From Pseudomonadales bacterium (GTDB lineage Bacteria; Pseudomonadota; Gammaproteobacteria; Pseudomonadales; Azotimanducaceae): a DNA stretch of 34,133 nt. The notes beneath the pieces were generated by a model that saw only the letters and a program-made list of their open reading frames with translations, did no database searches and was not told the DNA's origin. Below are positions 24,621 through 32,819 of the stretch, piece after piece. A program made the translations under genes and the position numbers. Location: positions 1 through 34,133 of the forward strand of contig JAJDVW010000023.1 in the NCBI GenBank assembly GCA_022825925.1, given 5' to 3'. Each line of letters starts with the position of its first letter. The stretch's first letter is position 1.

Positions 24621-25697
24621 TCAACCGGCGGCGACGGCCTGCTCGTCCCGGAGGGCCGGCAGGACTTCCTGCGCGAACAGGCGCAGGTTGCGCTCGGCCT
24701 CGTCGTACGGCATGCCCGCGTAGCTGAACACGGACGTGAAGGTGTTCGACCGCATGCGTTCCGTCGTCTGGCGGATCCGGTCGATGCACATCTGCGGGGT
24801 GCCCCAGACCTGCAGGTCCAGGTAGGCCTCGGTGGTCGCGGCGGCGCTCGACTGCTGCACCTCGGACATCGCGGCGTAGAACTCGTAGCCCTTGGTGTTG
24901 GCGAAGTGGGCGCCGCCGATCTCGTAGTGCTTGGCGGCCGTCTCCCAGTAACCGCCGATCCAGCGCACGGCCATCTCGCGGGCGCGCTTCTCGTCCTGGT
25001 CGCAGAACACCCAGCCCGCGATGATCGGCGCCGGGGCCGGGGCGCCGTTCACTTCCTGGAAGACGTTGCGATAGGTGGTGAGCTCGTGATCGATCATGTC
25101 CCAGGGCTTCTGGGGGATGACCAGGATGCCGATGCCGAGGCGCGCCATGATCTCCACCGACTCCGGCGACACCGCCGCCGCGTAGGTGCGGCCCTTGAAC
25201 GTGCGCGCCGGCCGCGGCCGGACATCCCGCGCCGTTTGCTGGTAGTGCTTGCCGTCGTACTCGCACCAGCCCTGCTCGAGGCCGGTCAGGACGATCTCCG
25301 CCGCCTCGACGAACCGCTCCCGCGACTCGCCCATGTCGACGCCGAAACCTTCGAACTCGATCCGCCCGGCGCCGCGGCCGAGGCCGAGGATGAGGCGCCC
25401 GTCGGAGATGTGGTCGAGCATGGAGACCTGCTCCGCGACGCGGATCGGGTCGTGCCAGGGCAGCACGACGACCATCGAGCCGAGCTGGATGCGCTCCGTG
25501 CGCCCCGCCATGTAGGTGAGGAACTGCAGCACGTCGGGACACATGGTGTAGTCCGTGAAGTGGTGCTCGACTCCCCAGATCGAGTCGAAGCCCAGGGGTT
25601 CGGCCAGTGCCGCGAGCTTCAGTTCGTTCCGGTAGACCTCTCCGTCCGTGATGTGGTTCTCGGGATTCTGGAAAATGGCTGCCATACCCAGGTGCAT
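24621..25697 (-). CDS. LLM-class flavin-dependent oxidoreductase (luciferase-like)
   Basis: 358 residues from ATG 25697 with GGAGGGG upstream; the frame is open far upstream only because it is antisense to the aminotransferase gene. Bacterial-luciferase TIM-barrel marks: LAEPLGFDSIWGVEHHFTDY (33-52), QLGSMVVVLPWHDPIRVAEQ, DHISDGRLILGLGRG and FEGFGVDMGESRERF. Such enzymes use FMNH2 or F420 for monooxygenation or hydride transfer. It is first in the minus-strand operon with the BVMO and VOC genes, and divergent from the aminotransferase gene (93-bp gap). Two flavin enzymes together fit oxidation of an alicyclic or terpenoid substrate, which is an inference. Confidence 0.94.
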   Translation of the reverse strand: MHLGMAAIFQNPENHITDGEVYRNELKLAALAEPLGFDSIWGVEHHFTDYTMCPDVLQFLTYMAGRTERIQLGSMVVVLPWHDPIRVAEQVSMLDHISDGRLILGLGRGAGRIEFEGFGVDMGESRERFVEAAEIVLTGLEQGWCEYDGKHYQQTARDVRPRPARTFKGRTYAAAVSPESVEIMARLGIGILVIPQKPWDMIDHELTTYRNVFQEVNGAPAPAPIIAGWVFCDQDEKRAREMAVRWIGGYWETAAKHYEIGGAHFANTKGYEFYAAMSEVQQSSAAATTEAYLDLQVWGTPQMCIDRIRQTTERMRSNTFTSVFSYAGMPYDEAERNLRLFAQEVLPALRDEQAVAAG

Positions 25698-25790
25698 CGA
25701 CTCCCCTCCGTGCGGACTATTCGTCCGAAACTGTCGCCGCCGAAACCTAGCGCGTAACATGGTGCGAGTAAAGGAGACCGGAGGCGCCCC

Positions 25791-27008
25791 GTGCCCACGA
25801 AGACCAACGACCAGGCCCTGCGCGAACGCGCGGAACGCGTGATCCCGAACGGCATGTACGGCCACATGGCCGTGCGTCCCCGGCTGCCCGAGGCCTATCC
25901 CCAGTTCTTCGAGCGTGCCGAGGGCTGCCGCCTGTGGGACGTGGACGGCAACGAGTACATCGACTTCATCTGCGCCTACGGGCCAATGATCGCGGGCTAC
26001 GGGAACCCGCGGATCCGGGCGGCGGCGGACGCCCAGCGCGAGCGCCTCGACATGGCCAACGGCCCGCCCGCCGCGCTCGTCGAGTTCGCGGAGAAGTTCA
26101 CGCGCCAGGTCAGCCACGCGGAGTGGGCCGTCTTCGCCAAGAACGGCAACGACGCGACCACCGTGTGCAACATGATCGCCCGCGGCCGGGCCGGCAAGCG
26201 CAAGATCCTCGTCGGCGAGACGGCCTACCACGGCTCGCAGCCGTGGGCGAACCGCATGTCGCGCGGCACGCCGGAGGAGGAGCACGTCCACTACCCGACC
26301 TACCGCTTCAACGACATCGACCACGTCACCGCGGTGGCGGAAGCGGCCAGCGGCGACCTCGCCGGCATCGTCGTCTCCACGTTCCGCCACGACGTGCCCC
26401 ACGAGCAGGAACTCGTCGACCCGGCGTTCGCCCGCAAGGTGCGCGAGATCTGCGACGCCGAGGACGCCGCGCTCATCCTGGACGACGTGCGCGGCGGCCT
26501 GCGCCTGTCCCTCGACGCGAGCTGGTCCGAGTTCGGCGTCCGTCCGGATCTCTCCGCCTGGGGCAAGGCCATCGCGAACGGCGAGCCGCTCGCGGCGGTC
26601 CTCGGCACCGACGCGTACCGCGACGCGGCGCAGCACGTGTTCTTCACGGGTTCCTTCTGGTACCAGGGGGCGCCTTTCGCGGCCGCCATCGAGACGCTCG
26701 ACGTCCTGGCGGAGACCGACGGTCCCCGCCACATGGAACGCGTCGGCCAGCAGCTCCGCGACGGCCTGTACGAGCAGGCGCAGCGGCACGGCCACGGCAT
26801 CCGCCAGAGCGGACCGCCCCAGATGCCGATGATCAAGTTCGAGGACGACCCGAAGACAGAAAAAGGGAACGCCTTCTGCGCGGCCGCCATGCGCCACGGC
26901 GTCTACCTGCATCCATGGCACAACATGTTCCTCTCGGTCGCGCACACCGAGGACGACATCGCGCAGGCGCTCGAGGGCACGGACAAGGCCTTCGCCGAGC
27001 TGTCCTGA
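25791..27008 (+). CDS. Class III PLP aminotransferase (glutamate-1-semialdehyde aminomutase-like)
   Basis: 405 residues from GTG 25791 with GGAGG six bases upstream. The class III layout is WDVDGNEYIDFICAYGPMIAGYGNP, then FAKNGNDATTVCNMIARG (the phosphate loop), LILDDVRGG (D231 pairs with the PLP nitrogen, while D232 replaces the usual glutamate), and AWGKAIANGEPLAA with K259 as Schiff-base lysine. The 'NGNDAT' and 'GKAIANG' wording follows GSA aminomutases, but this is not the canonical heme-pathway protein: the flavin-gene context and the altered loop suggest an amine or beta-amino acid transaminase. It is 44 bp upstream of the EPSP-synthase gene. Confidence 0.92.
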   Translation: MPTKTNDQALRERAERVIPNGMYGHMAVRPRLPEAYPQFFERAEGCRLWDVDGNEYIDFICAYGPMIAGYGNPRIRAAADAQRERLDMANGPPAALVEFAEKFTRQVSHAEWAVFAKNGNDATTVCNMIARGRAGKRKILVGETAYHGSQPWANRMSRGTPEEEHVHYPTYRFNDIDHVTAVAEAASGDLAGIVVSTFRHDVPHEQELVDPAFARKVREICDAEDAALILDDVRGGLRLSLDASWSEFGVRPDLSAWGKAIANGEPLAAVLGTDAYRDAAQHVFFTGSFWYQGAPFAAAIETLDVLAETDGPRHMERVGQQLRDGLYEQAQRHGHGIRQSGPPQMPMIKFEDDPKTEKGNAFCAAAMRHGVYLHPWHNMFLSVAHTEDDIAQALEGTDKAFAELS

Positions 27009-27052
27009 CGGGGCGGCGGCCCGCAATCGCCGGAGATTCGGGAGGGAGAGCG

Positions 27053-28327
27053 ATGAACACGGCACGGCCCGTGCCGCGGGTGACGCATCCCTTCGACGTG
27101 GGGGTGACCCTGCCCGGCAGCAAGTCGATCGCGCTGCGGCAACTGCTCATCTCCGCGCTGGCCGACGCACCGACGACCCTGCTCGGCGTACCGCGCTGCG
27201 ACGACGTCGAGGAGATGACGGCGGCCCTGCGGACGCTCGGGGCGGGAATCGTCGAAACCGGCCCGTCCCGCGTGGCGGTCGAACCGCCGGACTCGCTCGC
27301 GACCGGAGACATCGAGATCCGGCTCGGGCTCAGCGGGGTCTCGATGCGGCTGCTCCTCGCCGCCGCAGCGCTGCGGCCCGACCTGACGCGGCTCGACGGG
27401 CGCGCGCCACTACGTGCCCGGCCCAATCACGACATGGTCGACGCGCTCATCGAACTCGGCTGCGAGGCCGTCGCCAGGGACGGCGGCCACCTGCCAATCT
27501 CCATACGCGGGCCGGCCGCCTACGCCCGTCAAGTGAGCGTCGGCACTAGGGTGACGAGCCAGCATCTCTCCGGCCTCCTGCTGGTCGCCCCGCGACTGCC
27601 GGATGGCCTGACGCTCCACCTGAAGGACGATCTCGTGTCGGCGCCCTACGTGGACCTCACGCGCAGCGAGATGGCCCGCCGCGGGGTGGACGTGGAAAGC
27701 GCCGGCACGCGGACCCTCCGAGTGGCCCACCAGGCCTACGCCGGCGGCACGGTGACGATCGAGGGGGACGCGTCGGCGGCCACGTACCACGCGGCCCTCG
27801 CCACCCTGCACCGGTCCACCGTGCACATCGACAACCTCGGCGCGTCCACGGCCCAGGGCGATTTCGCGTTCTTCGACCTGTGCGAACGACTCGGCGCGTC
27901 GGTGGAAGCCTCGGGTCGGGCAGTCACCATCCAGGGTCCCGACCGCCTGCGTCCGCTCGACCACGTGGACATGGAGGCCATGCCCGACGCGGCGCCCACG
28001 CTCATGGCGATGGCGCCGTTCCTGCCGGCACCGGTCCGCGTCACCGGGCTCGGGACCCTGCGGCACAAGGAGTGCGACCGCATCGCCTGTCCGGCCGGCG
28101 AGTTGCGCAAGGCCGGAGTGACCGTCGAGGAAGGACCGGACTGGATCGCCATCGCCCCGGCCGCCACGCCCCGACCGGCCCGCTTCGAGACCTTCGACGA
28201 CCACCGCATGGCCATGGCCTTCGCGGTCTTCGCGAGCAAGGTCGGCGGCTGCGAAATCCTCGATCCGGGCTGCGTCTCCAAGACGTACGCGGATTTCTGG
28301 CGAGACTTCCTTTCCGTGTACGCGTAG
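27053..28327 (+). CDS. aroA: 3-phosphoshikimate 1-carboxyvinyltransferase (EPSP synthase), divergent
   Basis: 424 residues from ATG 27053 with GGAGGGAG upstream. The active site is intact: LPGSKSIALR (K24, S25, R29), VTSQHLSG, PDAAPTLMAMAPF (catalytic Asp), LRHKECDRI (Lys and Arg of the KxxDR motif), ETFDDHRMAMAF and CVSKTYADFW. It condenses shikimate-3-phosphate with PEP to EPSP in aromatic biosynthesis. The loop normally reading N-A-G-T-A-M-R-P-L is L-S-G-V-S-M-R-L-L here, so the positions equivalent to E. coli T97 and P101 are Val and Leu. It could be the main aroA or a second, specialised copy. It is not next to other shikimate genes here. Confidence 0.92.
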   Translation: MNTARPVPRVTHPFDVGVTLPGSKSIALRQLLISALADAPTTLLGVPRCDDVEEMTAALRTLGAGIVETGPSRVAVEPPDSLATGDIEIRLGLSGVSMRLLLAAAALRPDLTRLDGRAPLRARPNHDMVDALIELGCEAVARDGGHLPISIRGPAAYARQVSVGTRVTSQHLSGLLLVAPRLPDGLTLHLKDDLVSAPYVDLTRSEMARRGVDVESAGTRTLRVAHQAYAGGTVTIEGDASAATYHAALATLHRSTVHIDNLGASTAQGDFAFFDLCERLGASVEASGRAVTIQGPDRLRPLDHVDMEAMPDAAPTLMAMAPFLPAPVRVTGLGTLRHKECDRIACPAGELRKAGVTVEEGPDWIAIAPAATPRPARFETFDDHRMAMAFAVFASKVGGCEILDPGCVSKTYADFWRDFLSVYA

Positions 28328-28337
28328 TCTCACACTG

Positions 28338-28595
28338 ATGTCGATCCCCCCGAGCCAAACCCCCGGATTCACCGACAAGCAGGGGCAGTACCTGACCTTC
28401 ATCCATGCCTACACCAGGGTCAATCGACGCCCGCCCGCCCAGGCCGACCTGCAGCGTTTCTTCGCCGTCACTCCGCCGAGCGTCCACCAGATGATCCTCA
28501 CCCTGGAGCGAAGGGGGTTCCTTCGCCGAACCCCGGGACAGGCTCGATCTCTCGAGGTGCTCGTCGACCCCGAGCACCTGCCCGTCTTGCGTTGA
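28338..28595 (+). CDS. Stand-alone LexA-type winged-helix DNA-binding domain
   Basis: 85 residues from ATG 28338, 10 bp after the aroA stop. The sequence FTDKQGQYLTFIHAYTRVNRRPPAQADLQRFFAVTPPSVHQMILTLERRGFL is arranged like the N-terminal wHTH of LexA (FTxxQxxxLxFI...PPxxxxxxxxFxVTPPSVHxxxxxLxxxG); SVHQMILTLERRGF would be the recognition helix. The autoproteolytic Ser-Lys domain of LexA is absent and the protein ends after PEHLPVLR. Small proteins of this kind are common and uncharacterised. It could be a simple repressor, and has no sign of RecA-dependent cleavage. Confidence 0.85.
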   Translation: MSIPPSQTPGFTDKQGQYLTFIHAYTRVNRRPPAQADLQRFFAVTPPSVHQMILTLERRGFLRRTPGQARSLEVLVDPEHLPVLR

Positions 28596-28609
28596 TCGCC
28601 AGAACCCCG

Positions 28610-28618
28610 TGCCATAAT
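28610..28618 (+). promoter_or_regulatory. Candidate extended -10 promoter for the DUF3604 gene
   Basis: TGC-CATAAT (28610-28618) is an extended -10 (TGn plus 5 of 6 to TATAAT), 48 bp upstream of ATG 28667. TTGATC (28592-28597) lies 15 bp before the hexamer, a short but possible -35 spacing. Confidence 0.45.
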
Positions 28619-28666
28619 CCGGCCCAGGTTCCGCGTCCGCAACGCGTCTCCCCGGGAGCTCCCCTC

Positions 28667-31213
28667 ATGCCTTGCCGACCCGGCCCCCGTCTCGTGGCAT
28701 TCGTCCTGACCGTGGTGCTGGCGACCGGGGCGGTCGCGCAGCGCGCGGACTACCTCGAAACCGACCTGCGCGCCCGCGTGGAACAGCTGAAGGCCCAGGT
28801 TGCCGCAAGACCGACCGACGCGGACACGGTCCGTCAACGAACCGACATCCTGTGGGACTGGCTGAACGCGTTCTCCATGACCGGCGGCTACATGCCAGTC
28901 AACCTGACGACCGTCGCCCGCCGTCCCGCGCCCGCGAGCCCGGCCGTCATCGACGCCTTCATAGGCGAGTTGACCGTTCTCGACGAGCGGCCCGAAGCCC
29001 TCGGCCGGCTCAGCGCCGACACCGGGCCCTTCGAAGCTCGTACCCGGGCCACGTTCACGCAGACCTGGGCGGTCGGCACGCAGGAAGTCACGCCCGGGGG
29101 CGGCATCGCGGTCACCCGTCACTTCATGGGGAACCACGGGGCCTTCCAGACCGACCACCCACGCGGCGATGGCCTCGTGACCATCTCGACTTCCAACGCG
29201 TCGGCGCGGTTCGTCGCGGGCAAGGCGCCCGTGGCCGGCATGCACGGCGGCTTTCGCGGGGCGGCGCCGGTACTCTTCTTTCGCCTCGCCGAGGGCCGGC
29301 TCGGGCCCGGCGACACGGTTACGGTCACCTACGGCGACCGCACCGGCGGCGGACGCGGCCTGCTGATGCCGAGCTTCTCCAGCGACCGGATGGCCTTCCC
29401 GCTCTACCTCGCCTTCGAGGAGGGCGGGCACCTCTTCTCCCTGCCGATCCAGCCCATTCGCGTCACGGGCACGGAAATCGCCGGCGTGCACGGCTTCGCG
29501 CCCTCGGTGGTGCGGCCCGCAGCATCGTTCGACGTCGCGGTGCGCGCCGAGGACCGCTTCTACAACCGGGCGAAGGGGCCCTACCCGGCCTGGCACGTCT
29601 ACGCCAACGGCGAACGCATCGGCGAAATCGCCGCCGGCGACGACCCCATCGTCGTGCTCGGCGACGTGCGTTTCGACGCACCGGGGGTCTATCGCATCAC
29701 CATCGCCTCCGCCGACGGCAGCATTGCCGGCGTCGCGAATCCCATCCTCGTCTCCCCGGACGCTTCCCCCGTCTACTGGGGCGACACCCACGGCCACTCC
29801 GGCTTCGCCGAAGGGATCGGCACGCCGGACAAGTTCATGACCTGGGCGAAGGACGATGCCCGGCTCGACTTCGTAACCCACTCCGAACACGACATCTGGA
29901 CCGACGACTTCGAGTGGGAGGTCATGAAACGCAACGTCGCGACCTACTCCGAAGAAGGGCGCTTCATCGCCTATCTCGGCTACGAGTGGAGCACCCGGAA
30001 CCTGTTCGGCGGACACCACAACGTGCTCTTCCGCACGCCCGAGGACCGCCTGCGGGTCCCGACCCAGTACTTCCCGACGCTATCGGACCTGTACGCGGGA
30101 CTGCGCAACCTCCACGACCCGGCGGACGTGGTGGTGATCCCCCACGCGCACCAGTCGGGCAACTACCGCCTGAGCGACCCGAAGCTGCAGCCGCTCGTCG
30201 AGATCATGTCGCAGCACGGTGCGTTCGAGTGGTTCGGCCAGGCGTACCTGCGCCAGGGACACCAGGTCGGCTTCACCGCGGCGAGCGACAACCACCTGGC
30301 CCAGCCCGGCTACACGGCCCCGCGCGGCGGCGGCCTGGCACAGCGCGGCGGCCTGGGCGGGGTACTCGCGGAGGAGTTGTCCCGAGACGCCCTGTTCGAC
30401 GCCCTGAAGGCGGCGCGGGCGTACGCGACCACGGGCGACCGCATCATCCTGCAGGCGACGGTGAACGGCGCCGCGATGGGGCAACGCGTGCCGTTCGCCG
30501 CCGAGCGCCACATCGCCGGCCGGGTCATCGGCACGGGACCCATCGACACGGTGACCGTCGTCAGGAACGGCGAGGATATCTGGCGGATGGACTACGCCAC
30601 CGCGGACCAGGACGGCGCCCTGCAGGAAAGCGAGACGTTCCATCTCACGTTCGCCTCGCCCTCGGTCCCCAAGCACCGGGGCGACAATCCCCGCGGCTGG
30701 CGCCCCTGGCGCGGGACGCTCGAGGTGACCGGCGCGCAACTCGCGGCGGTCACGCCGACCGACTTCTTCAACCCGGACATGCAGCGCATGGAGGCCGGCA
30801 CCGACGGCGTAGTCCACTTCGCCACCATCACGCGGGGGGACACCAGTTCACTGCGGCTGACGCTCGGCGCCATCGAACCCGACGCGTGCGTGCGGCTGGT
30901 GCTCGACGCCGGCGACGAGACCGGCGGCGGCCCCCCGATCTTCCGCATGCCCGCGACCGTGCCCGCATCGACGGTGGAGCTGCCCCTTGCCGAACTGAGC
31001 GACGGCACGGTACGGCGGACGCTGCCGTTCGACATCTACGAGGACACCGTGACGCTGCGTCGGCTGGTCACGGACGGACCCGACGACGTCCGCTTCGAAG
31101 TCGACGACACCGGGACGATCCAGGGCGACCACTACTACGTGCGGGTCACGCAGGTGAACGACGCGTCGGCATGGTCGAGCCCGGTCTGGGTGGGGGGGTA
31201 TCCGAGCCGGTGA
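28667..31213 (+). CDS. Secreted DUF3604 (PHP-like metal-dependent) protein
   Basis: 848 residues from ATG 28667. A signal peptide is clear (MPCRPGPRLVAFVLTVVLAT, likely cleavage after AVA, residue 24), so it is periplasmic or extracellular. The core starts at W371-GDTHGHSGF with D373, H375 and H377 as metal ligands, followed by GTPDKFMTWAKDDARLDFVTHSEHD, IAYLGYEWST, VVIPHAHQSGNYR and FTAASDNHLAQPG, the PHP-like ligand sequence of DUF3604. Beta-rich regions flank it: residues about 60-365 look like immunoglobulin-type strands. DUF3604 proteins are often associated with sulfatase- or lipid-related loci, but their reaction is not established. It is followed by a 10-bp stem at 31221-31259. Confidence 0.88.
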   Translation: MPCRPGPRLVAFVLTVVLATGAVAQRADYLETDLRARVEQLKAQVAARPTDADTVRQRTDILWDWLNAFSMTGGYMPVNLTTVARRPAPASPAVIDAFIGELTVLDERPEALGRLSADTGPFEARTRATFTQTWAVGTQEVTPGGGIAVTRHFMGNHGAFQTDHPRGDGLVTISTSNASARFVAGKAPVAGMHGGFRGAAPVLFFRLAEGRLGPGDTVTVTYGDRTGGGRGLLMPSFSSDRMAFPLYLAFEEGGHLFSLPIQPIRVTGTEIAGVHGFAPSVVRPAASFDVAVRAEDRFYNRAKGPYPAWHVYANGERIGEIAAGDDPIVVLGDVRFDAPGVYRITIASADGSIAGVANPILVSPDASPVYWGDTHGHSGFAEGIGTPDKFMTWAKDDARLDFVTHSEHDIWTDDFEWEVMKRNVATYSEEGRFIAYLGYEWSTRNLFGGHHNVLFRTPEDRLRVPTQYFPTLSDLYAGLRNLHDPADVVVIPHAHQSGNYRLSDPKLQPLVEIMSQHGAFEWFGQAYLRQGHQVGFTAASDNHLAQPGYTAPRGGGLAQRGGLGGVLAEELSRDALFDALKAARAYATTGDRIILQATVNGAAMGQRVPFAAERHIAGRVIGTGPIDTVTVVRNGEDIWRMDYATADQDGALQESETFHLTFASPSVPKHRGDNPRGWRPWRGTLEVTGAQLAAVTPTDFFNPDMQRMEAGTDGVVHFATITRGDTSSLRLTLGAIEPDACVRLVLDAGDETGGGPPIFRMPATVPASTVELPLAELSDGTVRRTLPFDIYEDTVTLRRLVTDGPDDVRFEVDDTGTIQGDHYYVRVTQVNDASAWSSPVWVGGYPSR

Positions 31214-31220
31214 GGGATCG

Positions 31221-31259
31221 GCGCCGCGCCCGAGGGCGGACGAATCCCCGGCGCGGCGC
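31221..31259. terminator. 10-bp inverted repeat downstream of DUF3604 gene, possible terminator
   Basis: GCGCCGCGCC (31221-31230) and GGCGCGGCGC (31250-31259) are exact complements with a 19-base loop, starting 7 bp after the stop codon. There is no T-tract, so Rho-independent termination would be inefficient; it may serve as an mRNA 3' stabiliser. Confidence 0.4.
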
Positions 31260-31287
31260 GTAGGAGGACCGCGCGGGAACCATTCGG

Positions 31288-32130
31288 ATGTCACCACGCA
31301 CGACCAATCGCCCGGGCGACGGCATCGATGCCACCGTTCGGGTCGAGATTCTCGATCGGCTCTCCGCAGTCGAGGCGGAGCACGATGTCACCGTCCTGTA
31401 CGCCTGCGAGTCCGGCAGCCGCGCCTGGGGATTCGCTTCGCCCGACTCGGACTACGACATTCGTTTTCTCTACGTCCACCGCCCCGAGTGGTATCTGTCT
31501 TTCGACGTCGAACGCCGGCGGGACGTCATCGAATGCCCCATCGAGGGCGACATCGATTGCAGCGGGTGGGACCTGCGCAAGGCGCTGTACCTGTTCTCCC
31601 GCACGAACGGCGCGTTGCTCGAATGGCTCCATAGCCCAATCCGGTACGTGGAACGCGGCGACGCGGCGGACTCGCTGCGCCGGCTCGCGGCGCGCGGATT
31701 CAATGCCACCGCGCTGTGCTATCACTACAGCCACATGGCCAGGCGCAACGCCCGCGAGAACCTGTTCCAGGACACCGTACGCCTGAAGAAGTACCTCTAC
31801 GCCCTGCGCCCGCTGTTGGCCATTCGCCATATCGAGGGCGGCCATGGGCTTCCTCCCGTGCGCTTCGCCGAGCTCGTCGACGCCGTGGCGCCGGCCGAAA
31901 CTCGTCCCGCCATCGCGACGCTGCTCCGGAAGAAGCGGGCGACTTCGGAGACGGGGCGCGGCGAGCCCATCCCCGAACTCAACAGGTTCGTGGAAGCGGA
32001 GTTCGACAGGCACGACGGAGCGTTCTCCGGCATGGGTCGTCCGGATCTGTCGAACTCCGAAGCCACTCGGGCGCAATTGAACGCGGTGTTCCGTCAGGCG
32101 ATCCTCCCCGGGAAAGTGCCGGAGTCGTAG
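31288..32130 (+). CDS. Nucleotidyltransferase superfamily protein (YcgL/COG3541-like)
   Basis: 280 residues. The polymerase-beta-type core is YACESGSRAWGFASPDSDYD, with G43-S44-R45 and the metal pair D55/D57, then IRFLYVHRPEWYLSF. Later segments WDLRKALYLFSRTNGALLEWLHSPI and RLKKYLYALRPLLAIRHI are typical of the large 'predicted nucleotidyltransferase' family COG3541, which includes phage-encoded forms. The activity (NMP transfer to an unknown acceptor) is inferred from the family. The gene is convergent with the MNT gene at 32515, 49 bp apart, and no partner gene is visible. Confidence 0.85.
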   Translation: MSPRTTNRPGDGIDATVRVEILDRLSAVEAEHDVTVLYACESGSRAWGFASPDSDYDIRFLYVHRPEWYLSFDVERRRDVIECPIEGDIDCSGWDLRKALYLFSRTNGALLEWLHSPIRYVERGDAADSLRRLAARGFNATALCYHYSHMARRNARENLFQDTVRLKKYLYALRPLLAIRHIEGGHGLPPVRFAELVDAVAPAETRPAIATLLRKKRATSETGRGEPIPELNRFVEAEFDRHDGAFSGMGRPDLSNSEATRAQLNAVFRQAILPGKVPES

Positions 32131-32179
32131 TCGGGCAGAATCGAGTCAGATCCGGGACGCTGCGACGGTTCCGGCACCA

Positions 32180-32515
32180 TCAAGACCGGTCATGCAGCAC
32201 CCTGCCCTCACGCAGCGCGCGCCCGAGGACATGGTTGCGCGAGCCTCCCAGGGTCTCGATCTCGTCTCGGCTGTAGACCAGGATGTCGATGCCCGCATCG
32301 AACCGCGCAACTGCCTCGTAGAGTCGTGCGGCTTCCATCCGCCGGCTGCGCGCCGGACCGAACGGGGCCGACTCGACGACGACCAGGTCGATGTCGGAAC
32401 CTTCCCGCTCGTCTCCCCGCGCCCGCGACCCGAACAGGATCACCCGTTCGGGGTCTACCTCGTCGACGATCGATTGGACGATCTCGCGGACCAGTTGGTC
32501 CGTTACCGGTGTCAT
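32180..32515 (-). CDS. MNT-domain nucleotidyltransferase (MntA-type antitoxin-like), no HEPN partner seen
   Basis: 111 residues from ATG 32515. Minimal nucleotidyltransferase: VILFGSRARGDEREGSDIDL with G29-S30-R31 and the Asp pair D41/D43, then VVVESAPFG. This is the length and motif set of MntA proteins, which AMPylate the HEPN RNase HepT in HEPN-MNT toxin-antitoxin pairs. Neither side shows a HEPN gene: upstream on the minus strand is 304 bp without a supported gene and then CRISPR, and downstream is a convergent nucleotidyltransferase. It may be an orphan remnant or act alone. Confidence 0.85.
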   Translation of the reverse strand: MTPVTDQLVREIVQSIVDEVDPERVILFGSRARGDEREGSDIDLVVVESAPFGPARSRRMEAARLYEAVARFDAGIDILVYSRDEIETLGGSRNHVLGRALREGRVLHDRS

Positions 32516-32819
32516 GTAGAGAGCCTCGATGCAGCCGGCTGCGCCCGCAGTTCCAGACTGGCACCAACTTTACTCCTTACCGGGAAGGCTCACGGACCTC
32601 GCTCTCGCGAACACGGGTGGTTTCGCCCACCCCTCCTCCATGAAGATCCCGAACGCATCAAACGAACTCGGCCTTCGAGGAGTTCATCAACTTCCCACTC
32701 GAGAGCCGCGTCATCCGCCCCCGCTCCACCACGCCGAGCGCAGCCATAGTCAGATCATCATCCAGTCTCGGGCGGCGCAGCCGCCACAATGGGAACGCTC
32801 CGCGTCCCTGCCGGAGTCT
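32516..32819. other. Region without supported gene between MNT gene and CRISPR array
   Basis: These 304 bp hold only short, non-conserved frames. One minus-strand frame (VVERGRMTRLSSGKLMNSSK, about 32660-32730) is too short to name. A 6-bp stem lies at 32771-32785. It could include the trailer flank of the array or eroded gene remnants. Confidence 0.5.
32771..32785. repeat. Short GC stem-loop next to the CRISPR trailer
   Basis: GGCGGC and GCCGCC are exact complements around a GCA loop. It sits 34 bp beyond the last repeat in the direction of array transcription, so it could aid termination of the pre-crRNA, but no T-run follows. Confidence 0.3.

Noticed and set aside
25698..27065. Upstream continuation of the LLM oxidoreductase frame on the minus strand
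   Set aside because: It is antisense to the aminotransferase gene, has skewed composition, and a Shine-Dalgarno-led ATG is present at 25697.
32759..32787. A further degenerate CRISPR repeat one period left of 32820
   Set aside because: The sequence at that phase shows no resemblance to the repeat.
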